Under the pieces are notes generated by a model. The model was not told the origin of the DNA. It did no database searches and saw only the letters and a program-made list of their open reading frames with translations. From an uncultured Zetaproteobacteria bacterium (GTDB lineage: Bacteria; Pseudomonadota; Zetaproteobacteria; Mariprofundales; Mariprofundaceae): 9,433 nt of DNA. Below, piece by piece: positions 1 to 6,880 of this stretch. The DNA is taken from contig CAMZLX010000138.1 in the NCBI GenBank assembly GCA_947311795.1, positions 1 to 9,433 of the forward strand, in the 5' to 3' direction. Position numbers and translations under genes: made by a program. Within the stretch, counting starts at the first letter, position 1. The number at the start of each line of letters is the position of its first letter.

Positions 1-1175
1 AAGTTGGGTACACCCGTAAATTTAAGCGGCTCTTTGGTCGTAAAGGTATCACCAATACGAATCGTGCCATGGTTATGAATGCCGATGATGTCACCCGCAT
101 AAGCTTCTTCCACATGCGCCCTATCTTGCGCCATGAAAATGGTCGCATTGGGGATTTTGATGTCTTTAGCCAGCCTATGATGACGCACACTCATACCTTT
201 GCTATATTTACCTGAACACAAGCGGAAGAATGCGATTCTATCGCGATGTTGCGGGTCCATATTGGCTTGAATTTTAAAACAGAACGCAGAAAAGTCTTTT
301 TCAGTGGGTTCAACCACACGTTCCACAGCGGCTCTGGGTTGCGGGTGCGGTGAGAACTCCACAAAAGCATCCAGCAACTCACGTACACCAAAATTATTAA
401 TCGCAGAACCAAAAAATACAGGTGTTTGGCTTCCCTTCAAAAACTCTTGCAAATCAAACGGGTTGGCAGCGCCTTCTAAAAGCTCAATTTCTTCTCTTAA
501 TTCATCGGCTTGTGAGCCAAGAAGTTCATCCAGTTTAGGGTCATCCAAATTATCAATGGCAATGGCATCTGTTATGTCGTCCGTGCCTGCTTGAAACAAA
601 TGAAGTTGTTTTTTATACAGGTTATACACGCCTTTGAACGCTTTGCCCATACCAATAGGCCACGAAAGCGGCGCACATTCAATTTGTAGCTTTTCTTCAA
701 TATCGGCAAGCAAGTCCAAAGGCTCTAGCCCTTCCCTATCCAATTTGTTGATGAAGGTGATGATGGGCGTATTGCGCATACGGCAGACTTCCATCAGCTT
801 GAGTGTCTGCCCTTCCACACCTTTACCCGAATCAATCACCATCATGGCGGAGTCCACTGCTGTCAGAACCCGATAAGTGTCTTCTGAAAAGTCTTGGTGA
901 CCAGGGGTGTCGAGCAGGTTGATTTCGTAGTCTTGCCCTGCCACAGCATAATTAAACTTCATCACCGATGAAGCCACGGAAATACCACGCTCTTGCTCAA
1001 TTTTCATCCAATCTGAGGTGGCATGTCTATCGGTTTTTCGCGATTTGACTGCACCTGCCATCTGAATGGCACCACCAAACAACAGCAGCTTCTCAGTCAG
1101 CGTGGTTTTACCCGCATCAGGATGCGAAATAATACCAAATGTGCGGCGCTTCTGGACTTCTTCTGCAAAACTCAT
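1..1175 (-). CDS. prfC: Peptide chain release factor 3 (RF3), N-terminal 391 codons, cut by window edge
   Basis: RF3 is a translational GTPase that recycles RF1 and RF2 from the ribosome after peptide release. The frame is open from ATG at 1175 to the left edge, giving 391 codons of a protein usually near 530 residues. What I read: a P-loop SHPDAGKTT at residues 17-25, the RF3-type stretch around GGAIQMAGAVKSRK (34-47), the switch region with the G2 Thr in RGISVASS, G3 DTPGH (89-93) and G4 NKLD (143-146). Near the window edge, EPLKFTGVPN matches the RF3 central domain rather than EF-G or LepA. The start is supported by an AAGGGG ribosome binding site five bases upstream. The C-terminal domain lies outside the window. 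It follows the lptF-type gene by 71 bases and probably has its own promoter. The frame stays consistent at every point I checked, so I see no frameshift. Confidence 0.95.
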   Translation of the reverse strand, partial: MSFAEEVQKRRTFGIISHPDAGKTTLTEKLLLFGGAIQMAGAVKSRKTDRHATSDWMKIEQERGISVASSVMKFNYAVAGQDYEINLLDTPGHQDFSEDTYRVLTAVDSAMMVIDSGKGVEGQTLKLMEVCRMRNTPIITFINKLDREGLEPLDLLADIEEKLQIECAPLSWPIGMGKAFKGVYNLYKKQLHLFQAGTDDITDAIAIDNLDDPKLDELLGSQADELREEIELLEGAANPFDLQEFLKGSQTPVFFGSAINNFGVRELLDAFVEFSPHPQPRAAVERVVEPTEKDFSAFCFKIQANMDPQHRDRIAFFRLCSGKYSKGMSVRHHRLAKDIKIPNATIFMAQDRAHVEEAYAGDIIGIHNHGTIRIGDTFTTKEPLKFTGVPN

Positions 1176-1180
1176 GCTTA

Positions 1181-1186
1181 CCCCTT
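1181..1186 (-). promoter_or_regulatory. Ribosome binding site of prfC
   Basis: AAGGGG on the minus strand, with five bases (TAAGC) before the ATG at 1175. It fixes the prfC start, which also agrees with the usual RF3 N-terminus about 16 residues ahead of the P-loop. Confidence 0.7.
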
Positions 1187-1201
1187 GTTGAAAGAAGCGG
1201 A

Positions 1202-1210
1202 ACTATAACA
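1202..1210 (-). promoter_or_regulatory. Possible extended -10 promoter of prfC
   Basis: The minus strand reads TGTTATAGT, one base from the extended -10 consensus TGnTATAAT. An eight-base A-tract (1216-1223) lies just upstream. The hexamer at -35 spacing (ATGCCG) is poor, but extended -10 promoters tolerate this. Transcription would begin near 1195, leaving a leader of about 20 bases before the prfC ATG. This is a motif match only. Confidence 0.4.
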
Positions 1211-1229
1211 AGATATTTTTTTTCGGCAT

Positions 1230-1253
1230 GAAATAAAACGCTGAACTTATTTC
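1230..1253. repeat. AT-rich inverted repeat at the lptF/prfC junction
   Basis: GAAATAA (1230-1236) and TTATTTC (1247-1253) are perfect inverted 7-base arms around a 10-base spacer. The right arm includes the lptF stop codon. The stem is nearly all A-T and no T-run follows it in the transcribed (minus) direction, so it does not look like an intrinsic terminator. It may be chance in AT-rich sequence. Confidence 0.3.
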
Positions 1254-2386
1254 GCATGTTTTGCCATAACCGGAAGTATACGTTTCATGGATAAACTTCC
1301 ATATTTATTCACTTGCATGAATAAAAATATAGCAATGGAAGCATATACCGCCTCTAGTGCCCATGTTGACCACCAAGGCGCGATACCTGCTGTGATTTTA
1401 CGAAATAAAATGAGTTGCGATGTTTCCATGATGGCGATGGCAGTAATCGCCAATAAAAACGTACCGCCTTTTTGCGAACGTTTGGCTTGTAAACTTAAAG
1501 GAATCGCAATAAAAAATAGTATCAACAGGCTAAGTGGTGGAATAAAACGACGATTCCATTCTGCCAGGCTTTGAATCGTGTTTTCCGCCTGCATACGTTC
1601 ATACAATGCTTTGGTATGCATGTATGCATAGTTTGCTGTGGCAGATAAGGTATTAAAGCCGCGTTCAAATAACATGGGAATTTGAATCTGATACGATTCA
1701 AAGTTGGTCATTTGTAGTTTTTGTTTTGCACCACTGAGTTGGTTTCCATGCTCAAGGATAATATATATACCATCATCACCCTTTTGAATATTTGCTGTTT
1801 CGGCAAAGTATAGGGTTGGAGAAAGCTTATTTTCACGCGCATCGGCAATCATTACTCTCACATAAATACCATCACTGTTTTTTCCTTCTGAATAAAAAGT
1901 AATATCTTCAACATCAGCAAAACGTTGAGGTGTAAATGACGGCGAAGCATGTCTTGCGGCAAGTTGTTGATTGGTATTATAAATTCCTAGCTTACTGTCT
2001 GGCACTACATTCATGGTGAACCATAGCAACAACAAACTTAATCCAATGCCTACCCAGAAAACAGGCTTAAACACCTGAAATAATGATAACCCACCCGCAT
2101 ATAACGCATCCAATTCCGAGTTGGATTGAAATGTTTTAACGCTTCGGTACACCGCAAAAAAGTAGGATAATGGTATTGCCATCACAAGAATACCTGGGAC
2201 AAAAGCAAAAAACAGCTTGCTGGATAGCCAAAATGGAACATCATTTTCAATCAATGTGGGTAGCCAAAATAACACCTGTTTAAGTAACAGTATTAGGGTC
2301 ACAAGGACAAGAATACCAACAAACGGGGCTAACCATGTTTTAAGGACATAGCGCTGCAAACAGCCTAACTTAAACATCAAACACAC
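1247..2386 (-). CDS. lptF: Lipopolysaccharide export permease, LptF/LptG (YjgP/YjgQ) family, most like LptF
   Basis: Inner-membrane subunit of the LptB2FG transporter, which lifts lipopolysaccharide out of the inner membrane into the LptC-LptA bridge. The layout is that of the family: three N-terminal membrane segments (about residues 20-42, 54-80 and 107-128), a periplasmic jelly-roll-type domain (about 129-280), then three more segments (283-300, 308-327 and 339-359). Family-typical stretches are SELDALYAGG after segment 2 (the cytoplasmic coupling region) and NRRFIPPLSLLILFF leading into segment 4. The N-terminal hydrophobic pattern resembles LptF more than LptG, but I would not exclude LptG. 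Start: GTG at 2386 sits 8 bases after GAGG (2395-2398), giving 379 residues. TTG at 2389 (5-base spacing) and ATG at 2377 (17 bases from GAGG, with a weak GGTG nearer) are alternatives. No partner lptG follows; prfC does. Confidence 0.88.
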   Translation of the reverse strand: MCLMFKLGCLQRYVLKTWLAPFVGILVLVTLILLLKQVLFWLPTLIENDVPFWLSSKLFFAFVPGILVMAIPLSYFFAVYRSVKTFQSNSELDALYAGGLSLFQVFKPVFWVGIGLSLLLLWFTMNVVPDSKLGIYNTNQQLAARHASPSFTPQRFADVEDITFYSEGKNSDGIYVRVMIADARENKLSPTLYFAETANIQKGDDGIYIILEHGNQLSGAKQKLQMTNFESYQIQIPMLFERGFNTLSATANYAYMHTKALYERMQAENTIQSLAEWNRRFIPPLSLLILFFIAIPLSLQAKRSQKGGTFLLAITAIAIMETSQLILFRKITAGIAPWWSTWALEAVYASIAIFLFMQVNKYGSLSMKRILPVMAKHAK

Positions 2387-2394
2387 CAAAATAA

Positions 2395-2398
2395 CCTC
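2395..2398 (-). promoter_or_regulatory. Ribosome binding site deciding the lptF start
   Basis: GAGG on the minus strand, in the context GCGAGGTT. It lies 8 bases from GTG at 2386 and 5 bases from TTG at 2389, but 17 from the first ATG at 2377, so a non-ATG start is favoured. Confidence 0.5.
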
Positions 2399-2400
2399 GC

Positions 2401-2416
2401 CCAGACAAGTCCAGAC
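2401..2416. repeat. Short direct repeat CCAGAC-AAGT-CCAGAC in the cysS-lptF gap
   Basis: Two exact copies of CCAGAC (2401-2406 and 2411-2416) are separated by AAGT. Their centres lie 10 bases apart, about one helical turn, immediately upstream of the lptF ribosome binding site. It could be a tandem protein site or chance. There is no T-run to make it a terminator. Confidence 0.3.
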
Positions 2417-2437
2417 TGAGCAAAATTTTTAATTTAT

Positions 2438-3805
2438 TTATGCTTTTTTCCACCGTGTTCCTTCGGATGTATCTTCGAGCACAATGCCTTGAGCTAACAG
2501 TTCATCACGAATACTATCCGCTTTGGCATAATCCTTCACTTGTTTGGCAGCGTCACGCGCCTGCACTAACTTATCAATAGCGGATGTATCTTCAGCTTCA
2601 CCTTGAAACCAATCATCTGCATCATGATTAAGCAAATTAAAGGCTTCCAACATGGCAAAGAACTCACAGCGCACCGCATCATCATCGGATTTATTTAATG
2701 CCCTGCATGTATCAAACAGCACCGCCATAGCTTCAGCCGTGTTAAAATCATCATTCATGGCATCCACAAAACGTTGCGGGAGCTTGCCAATACTAATATT
2801 TTTTAGCTTCCGTTTGGTTTCATACAACCTATCCAAACCTTTTTTGGCATCATCCAATGCCGCATCAGAATAATCCAATGGTGAGCGATAATGCGTGCTT
2901 AAAATAAACATACGCAGCACTTCAGGGTCATATTTCTCAAGCACTTCAACAATCGTAAAGAAGTTACCCAAAGACTTGGACATCTTCTCAGCATTGATAT
3001 TGACAAAGCCATTGTGCAGCCAGTATTTGGCAAACTCACCACCATTGGCAGCTCTGGCTTGGGCAATTTCATTTTCATGGTGTGGAAACTTCAAATCCAT
3101 ACCGCCACCATGAATATCAAAGGTTGTCCCCAGATGTTTACAGCTCATCGCCGAGCATTCAATGTGCCAACCTGGGCGACCTTTGCCCCACGGTGAATCC
3201 CATGAAGGTTCATCAGGTTTGGCTTGTTTCCAAAGCACAAAATCAAGCGGGTCGCGTTTATGATGATCCACATCTACTCGGCTTCCCGACTCCAAATCAT
3301 CAATGTTTTTACCAGATAGCTGCCCGTATTCTTCAAACTTACGCACGGCATACAACACATCACCAGAATCACATACGTAGGCAAATCCTTTATCAATCAA
3401 AGCTTGAATCATTTCAATCATTTCAGGCATGTGCGTGGTTGCTCTAGGCTCTAATGATGGACGAAGGCAACCCAGCGCATCCATATCACTATGAAAGGCA
3501 TCAATCATGGATTGGGTGAGCTCATCAATATCCACATTCGCAAACTGAGCACGTTGAATAATTTTATCATCCACATCCGTAAAGTTGCGCACATAACTGA
3601 CATCATAACCTAAAGTTTGAAGCCAACGGTAAATGGTATCAAATACCACCATCACTCTCGCATGACCCACATGACATTGGTCGTAAACAGTCACACCACA
3701 AACATACATGCCTACTTTATCTTGCACCAATGGTTGAAAGACCTCTTTCTGCCGTGTAAGTGAGTTGTAAACGTGCAAGTCTGTTTTATAATTGGAATCA
3801 ATCAT
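2438..3805 (-). CDS. cysS: Cysteinyl-tRNA synthetase
   Basis: Class I aminoacyl-tRNA synthetase that charges tRNA-Cys with cysteine in the cytoplasm. The protein is 455 residues (E. coli form 461). Visible signatures are MYVCGVTVYD followed by HVGH (HIGH motif, 45-48) and KMSKS at 274-278. The zinc site that selects the cysteine thiol is complete: C36, C217, H242 and E246 match E. coli C28, C209, H234 and E238 with a constant offset of eight. The C-terminal part carries the DALR-type helical region and a Lys/Asp-rich tail ending TRWKKA. The ATG at 3805 overlaps the end of gltX by 8 bases, and a GGGG lies 7 bases ahead of it inside gltX. Translational coupling with gltX is likely. I see no missing residue and no frameshift. 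Confidence 0.97.
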   Translation of the reverse strand: MIDSNYKTDLHVYNSLTRQKEVFQPLVQDKVGMYVCGVTVYDQCHVGHARVMVVFDTIYRWLQTLGYDVSYVRNFTDVDDKIIQRAQFANVDIDELTQSMIDAFHSDMDALGCLRPSLEPRATTHMPEMIEMIQALIDKGFAYVCDSGDVLYAVRKFEEYGQLSGKNIDDLESGSRVDVDHHKRDPLDFVLWKQAKPDEPSWDSPWGKGRPGWHIECSAMSCKHLGTTFDIHGGGMDLKFPHHENEIAQARAANGGEFAKYWLHNGFVNINAEKMSKSLGNFFTIVEVLEKYDPEVLRMFILSTHYRSPLDYSDAALDDAKKGLDRLYETKRKLKNISIGKLPQRFVDAMNDDFNTAEAMAVLFDTCRALNKSDDDAVRCEFFAMLEAFNLLNHDADDWFQGEAEDTSAIDKLVQARDAAKQVKDYAKADSIRDELLAQGIVLEDTSEGTRWKKA

Positions 3806-5201
3806 CCAGTAACCCCAATACCTGATTTAAACGTGTTTGAATGCCATCAGCACCCAAAAACACCACGACCTTGCTCATTTCAGGGCCATGTGCTTGCCCT
3901 GTAAGCGCAATGCGCAATGGCATAAACAAACCTTTACCTTTAGCACCAGAAATTTCTTTCAGCGCATTTGTCCAAGCTTTCCAATCTGTGCCACCTGTTG
4001 CTTTGGCAGTGCTTAGCGCATGGTTGAAAAATACTGCACCTGCTTCTTTTAACACTTGGACATTTTCATCAGAAATGGTTTCAGACGCATCAAGCAAACG
4101 CTTGAAATTCAACACATCTTCCATGCGATTCAAGTTACCACCCAATATTTCAGCCAAAGCCAAGGCTTGGGTTTCATCAATATCAATATCGTGTTGAGCT
4201 AAACTTTGACGCAAGAGTGGTGCAAGCTCTGATGCAGGTTTTGCATACAAAAACTTGGTATGCCAACGCCACATGGCTTCATTGGACCAGCGCACCGATG
4301 ATGTCGATAAATGTTCAATATCCGTATGTTCTAAAAGTGCTTCAATAGATAATGCATCTTCTGGGATATTGGGGTGACCCAAACGAACCATGGCTTGTTG
4401 CAACGCTTCAGGAAATAAACCTTCTGCTCGCAAATCAGCTACACTGTGGCTGCCTGTACGTTTGGAAAGCTTTGCCCCATCTTCACCCAATAAAAGCCCA
4501 TGATGTAAACAAACAGGAGCCGTATAACCCAAAGACTCCAACATCCACACTTGATACGCCGAGTTGGTCAAATGGTCATCCCCTCGCAATACATGCGTAA
4601 TCCCGTCCACAGCATCATCAATGGCATTAGGCAGCAAGAAGGTAAATGTGCCATCGGAACGAACGACCACTGGGTCATCCAAGTCTTTGCGCAAAAACAC
4701 CACATTATCACGCAGCAAATCAGGCACAGTCACCTCACCGCTATCGGCATGTACTGCCAAACGCCATGTGTGGGTTTCACCTGCATCCAATTTGGCTTGT
4801 CTCTCATCATTCGACAATTCACGGCAGCGACCATTGTAGCGCGGCGGCAAACCACGCGATGTGGCAAGTTTTCTATCCAAGTTCAACTGACTTTCTGAAC
4901 AAAAACAAGGGTATGCAAGGTTTGTTTCAGCCAGTTTATCCAACGCTTCACGGTGTTGTTCGGCATGTGCTGATTGAAACAAAGGTTCATCATCCCACTG
5001 CAAACCAAGCCACAACATATCTTCTTTCAGTGCATCAATGTATTGTTGTTCTGATCGGCTTTGGTCGGTGTCTTCAAAGCGAAGCAAGAACTTGCCCCCC
5101 ATCTTGCGGGCAAACATCCAGTTTAACATTGCTGTGCGCACATTACCCAAATGCATAAGCCCTGTGGGTGATGGTGCAAATCGTGTCACTACCTTACTCA
5201 T
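3798..5201 (-). CDS. gltX: Glutamyl-tRNA synthetase
   Basis: Class I synthetase that charges tRNA-Glu, and in species lacking GlnRS also tRNA-Gln. At 467 residues it is full length (E. coli 471). It opens with RFAPSPTG and HLGN (HIGH motif, 17-20), followed by RFEDTD (41-46). KLSKR (KMSKS-type) lies at 244-248, preceded by ITHVLRGDDH. The family-typical C-terminal stretch with GKGLFMPLRIALTG is present, so the anticodon-binding half is intact. A zinc-binding-like set is visible as C99, C101 and C126; the place of E. coli H127 is taken by Glu128. I cannot tell from sequence alone whether it is discriminating or also mischarges tRNA-Gln. Its ATG overlaps the ftsB stop as ATGA, with GAGG about 10 bases upstream inside ftsB. 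Its end overlaps cysS by 8 bases. Confidence 0.96.
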   Translation of the reverse strand: MSKVVTRFAPSPTGLMHLGNVRTAMLNWMFARKMGGKFLLRFEDTDQSRSEQQYIDALKEDMLWLGLQWDDEPLFQSAHAEQHREALDKLAETNLAYPCFCSESQLNLDRKLATSRGLPPRYNGRCRELSNDERQAKLDAGETHTWRLAVHADSGEVTVPDLLRDNVVFLRKDLDDPVVVRSDGTFTFLLPNAIDDAVDGITHVLRGDDHLTNSAYQVWMLESLGYTAPVCLHHGLLLGEDGAKLSKRTGSHSVADLRAEGLFPEALQQAMVRLGHPNIPEDALSIEALLEHTDIEHLSTSSVRWSNEAMWRWHTKFLYAKPASELAPLLRQSLAQHDIDIDETQALALAEILGGNLNRMEDVLNFKRLLDASETISDENVQVLKEAGAVFFNHALSTAKATGGTDWKAWTNALKEISGAKGKGLFMPLRIALTGQAHGPEMSKVVVFLGADGIQTRLNQVLGLLDD

Positions 5202-5509
5202 GGTTTTTTAACCTCTTGCCCTGTTTCTGCCTTGTTTGTGTTAGGCATAATAATCATGGTTTCATCCGGATAAACATAACCCAACTCTTTGTGAATCACT
5301 TCTTCAAGCGCTTTGGGGTCTTCCCGTAACCGTATAATTCTTTTCTGCAGCCTTTCTTTCTCCGCTTTTAAGCGTTGTATATCCAACTGCAATGATTGTT
5401 TGGCTTCTTTTTCAGCCTGAAAAACAAAATACCCATGCTTGGAAAAAACGACATCCCAAGCCATGAGTATAATGATAACAAAACCAACCGCAAAAAGCAG
5501 CCAGCGCAC
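5198..5509 (-). CDS. ftsB: Cell division protein FtsB (septum formation initiator, DivIC/FtsB family)
   Basis: Small bitopic divisome protein that pairs with FtsL and joins FtsQ to activate septal peptidoglycan synthesis. The 103 residues match the E. coli length exactly. The layout is classic: one membrane segment (about 3-20), a short KHG linker, a charged coiled coil (about 30-63, with LQLDIQRLKAEKERLQKRI-type heptads) and the conserved tail DPKALEEVIHKELGYVYPDE (64-83). Position directly after eno is the usual one for ftsB. The start is GTG at 5509, because the first internal Met (residue 16) would destroy the membrane segment. No convincing ribosome binding site precedes the GTG; a perfect palindrome occupies that zone. 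The frame is the same as eno, 30 bases after its stop, so reinitiation by ribosomes finishing eno is plausible. The TGA stop overlaps the gltX ATG. Confidence 0.92.
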   Translation of the reverse strand: MRWLLFAVGFVIIILMAWDVVFSKHGYFVFQAEKEAKQSLQLDIQRLKAEKERLQKRIIRLREDPKALEEVIHKELGYVYPDETMIIMPNTNKAETGQEVKKP

Positions 5510-5514
5510 CAGCT

Positions 5515-5528
5515 GTTTAACGTTAAAC
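5515..5528. repeat. Perfect 14-base palindrome between eno and ftsB
   Basis: GTTTAACGTTAAAC is its own reverse complement. It lies 5 bases before the ftsB GTG, where a Shine-Dalgarno sequence would be expected, and 11 bases after the eno stop codon. As RNA it could fold only as a weak stem with almost no loop, so a DNA-binding dyad is as likely as an RNA role. Confidence 0.5.
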
Positions 5529-5539
5529 TTTTTCAGATG

Positions 5540-6820
5540 TTAGCCTCTAGCAAATGCAGACATGCCTGCATATTTTGCTTTGCTACCAAGCTCTTCTTCA
5601 ATGCGAAGAAGCTGATTGTATTTTGCCATACGGTCTGAACGTGAAGCCGAACCTGTTTTGATTTGACCACAGTTTAATGCCACAGCCAAGTCAGCAATGG
5701 TGGTATCTTCCGTTTCACCCGAGCGATGCGACATCATGGAGTTGTAACCTGCTTCATGTGCCATATTTACCGCTTCAATGGTTTCAGACAATGTTCCAAT
5801 TTGATTTACTTTCACCAACAATGCATTAGCAACACCTTTATCAATGCCTTGCTTCAAAATTTCAGGGTTGGTCACAAACAAGTCATCACCCACAAGTTGC
5901 ACTTTATCACCAAGACGGTCGGTTAAGTTTTTCCAACCCTCCCAATCATTTTCATCTAGACCATCTTCAACCGAGATAATCGGATATTGGCGGCATAGGT
6001 CTTCAATGAAATCAACCATGGCATCCGAATCCAAACGACGGCCGCCCTCACCTGCCAATACATAAGCATTATGTTTATGAAATTCAGACGCAGCCATATC
6101 AGCAGCCAACACAATATCTTTTCCCGCTTTCAAGCCTGCTTTTTCAATCGCTTCGAGCACCACAGTGATGCCTTCTTCATTGGAGTGAAGATTAGGCGCA
6201 AATCCGCCTTCATCACCTACAGCTGTGATATGCCCACCTTTACGCAGCACAGATTGCAATGAATGAAATACTTCCACACCCATATCCATAGCTTCGGCAA
6301 AGCTTGATGCACCAGCTGGTGCAATCATGTATTCTTGAAAATCAATGCTGTTATCCGCATGCGAACCACCATTAATCACATTCATGCATGGCACAGGCAT
6401 CAATACAGCCGATTTACCACCAATATGCGCAAACAAGGACACTTCATCTTCTGCCGCTTGCGCCTTGGCAACCGCCAAAGATACACCCAAGATTGCATTT
6501 GCACCCAAACGTGCTTTGTTTGGTGTGCCATCAAGTTCAATCAAGGTATGGTCTAAACCACGTTGGTTTTCAGCATCCAAACCCACAACTGTTTTTGCTA
6601 TTTCAGCATTCACATAAGACACCGCTTTGCGAACACCTTTACCGCCCAAGCGGCTATCGCCATCACGCAGCTCTACAGCTTCACGTTGCCCAGTTGATGC
6701 ACCACTTGGTACAGCAGCGCGTCCAAACGCACCTGATTCTAATTTAATATCAACTTCTACAGTTGGGTTACCGCGTGAATCAAAAATTTCACGACCATGT
6801 ACACTTGTAATAATACTCAC
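5540..6820 (-). CDS. eno: Enolase (phosphopyruvate hydratase)
   Basis: Interconverts 2-phosphoglycerate and phosphoenolpyruvate in glycolysis and gluconeogenesis, and in many proteobacteria also sits in the RNA degradosome. I place the start at GTG 6820, giving 426 residues (E. coli 432). An AGGAG lies exactly 7 bases upstream, and the protein then begins MSIITSVHGREIFDSRGNPT, as enolases do. An in-frame ATG at 6865 would add 15 basic, non-conserved residues and run through the ribosome binding site. Key residues: magnesium ligands D241, E285 and D312, catalytic E204 (VGDEGGFAP) and K337 (LLVKVNQIG), and the SHRSGETED signature at 364-372. All align with E. coli at a constant offset of four. 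It lies 60 bases after kdsA, whose product uses phosphoenolpyruvate. A hairpin abuts its ribosome binding site. Confidence 0.97.
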   Translation of the reverse strand: MSIITSVHGREIFDSRGNPTVEVDIKLESGAFGRAAVPSGASTGQREAVELRDGDSRLGGKGVRKAVSYVNAEIAKTVVGLDAENQRGLDHTLIELDGTPNKARLGANAILGVSLAVAKAQAAEDEVSLFAHIGGKSAVLMPVPCMNVINGGSHADNSIDFQEYMIAPAGASSFAEAMDMGVEVFHSLQSVLRKGGHITAVGDEGGFAPNLHSNEEGITVVLEAIEKAGLKAGKDIVLAADMAASEFHKHNAYVLAGEGGRRLDSDAMVDFIEDLCRQYPIISVEDGLDENDWEGWKNLTDRLGDKVQLVGDDLFVTNPEILKQGIDKGVANALLVKVNQIGTLSETIEAVNMAHEAGYNSMMSHRSGETEDTTIADLAVALNCGQIKTGSASRSDRMAKYNQLLRIEEELGSKAKYAGMSAFARG

Positions 6821-6827
6821 TTTCTTT

Positions 6828-6832
6828 CTCCT
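6828..6832 (-). promoter_or_regulatory. Ribosome binding site deciding the eno GTG start
   Basis: AGGAG on the minus strand, 7 bases (AAAGAAA) before the GTG at 6820. It is the strongest Shine-Dalgarno match I noticed in the window. It fixes the 426-residue enolase over the ATG-initiated version that is 15 residues longer. Confidence 0.8.
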
Positions 6833-6852
6833 AATCAGCCCCATTGCTGATT
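6833..6852 (-). promoter_or_regulatory. Hairpin directly upstream of the eno ribosome binding site
   Basis: In the mRNA sense, AATCAGC-AATGGG-GCTGATT gives a perfect 7-bp stem with a 6-base loop. The last stem base touches AGGAG. No U-run follows, so it is not an intrinsic terminator. It could keep the ribosome binding site clear, act as an mRNA processing or stability element between kdsA and eno, or be a protein site. Confidence 0.5.
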
Positions 6853-6880
6853 CTTTTCTTTTCATACTAAACTTTATGAA

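Noticed and set aside
191..412. Minus-strand open frame of 73 codons
   Set aside because: It is an out-of-frame shadow inside prfC; the RF3 frame reads through the same bases with conserved sequence.
2390..2437. Possible terminator between cysS and lptF
   Set aside because: No stable G/C-rich stem followed by a T-run on the minus strand. The repeat there is direct, not inverted, in its main part.
4646..5158. Plus-strand open frame of 170 codons
   Set aside because: It lies wholly antisense to gltX. The translation is rich in His, Cys and Pro with no recognisable domain, as expected of a shadow frame.
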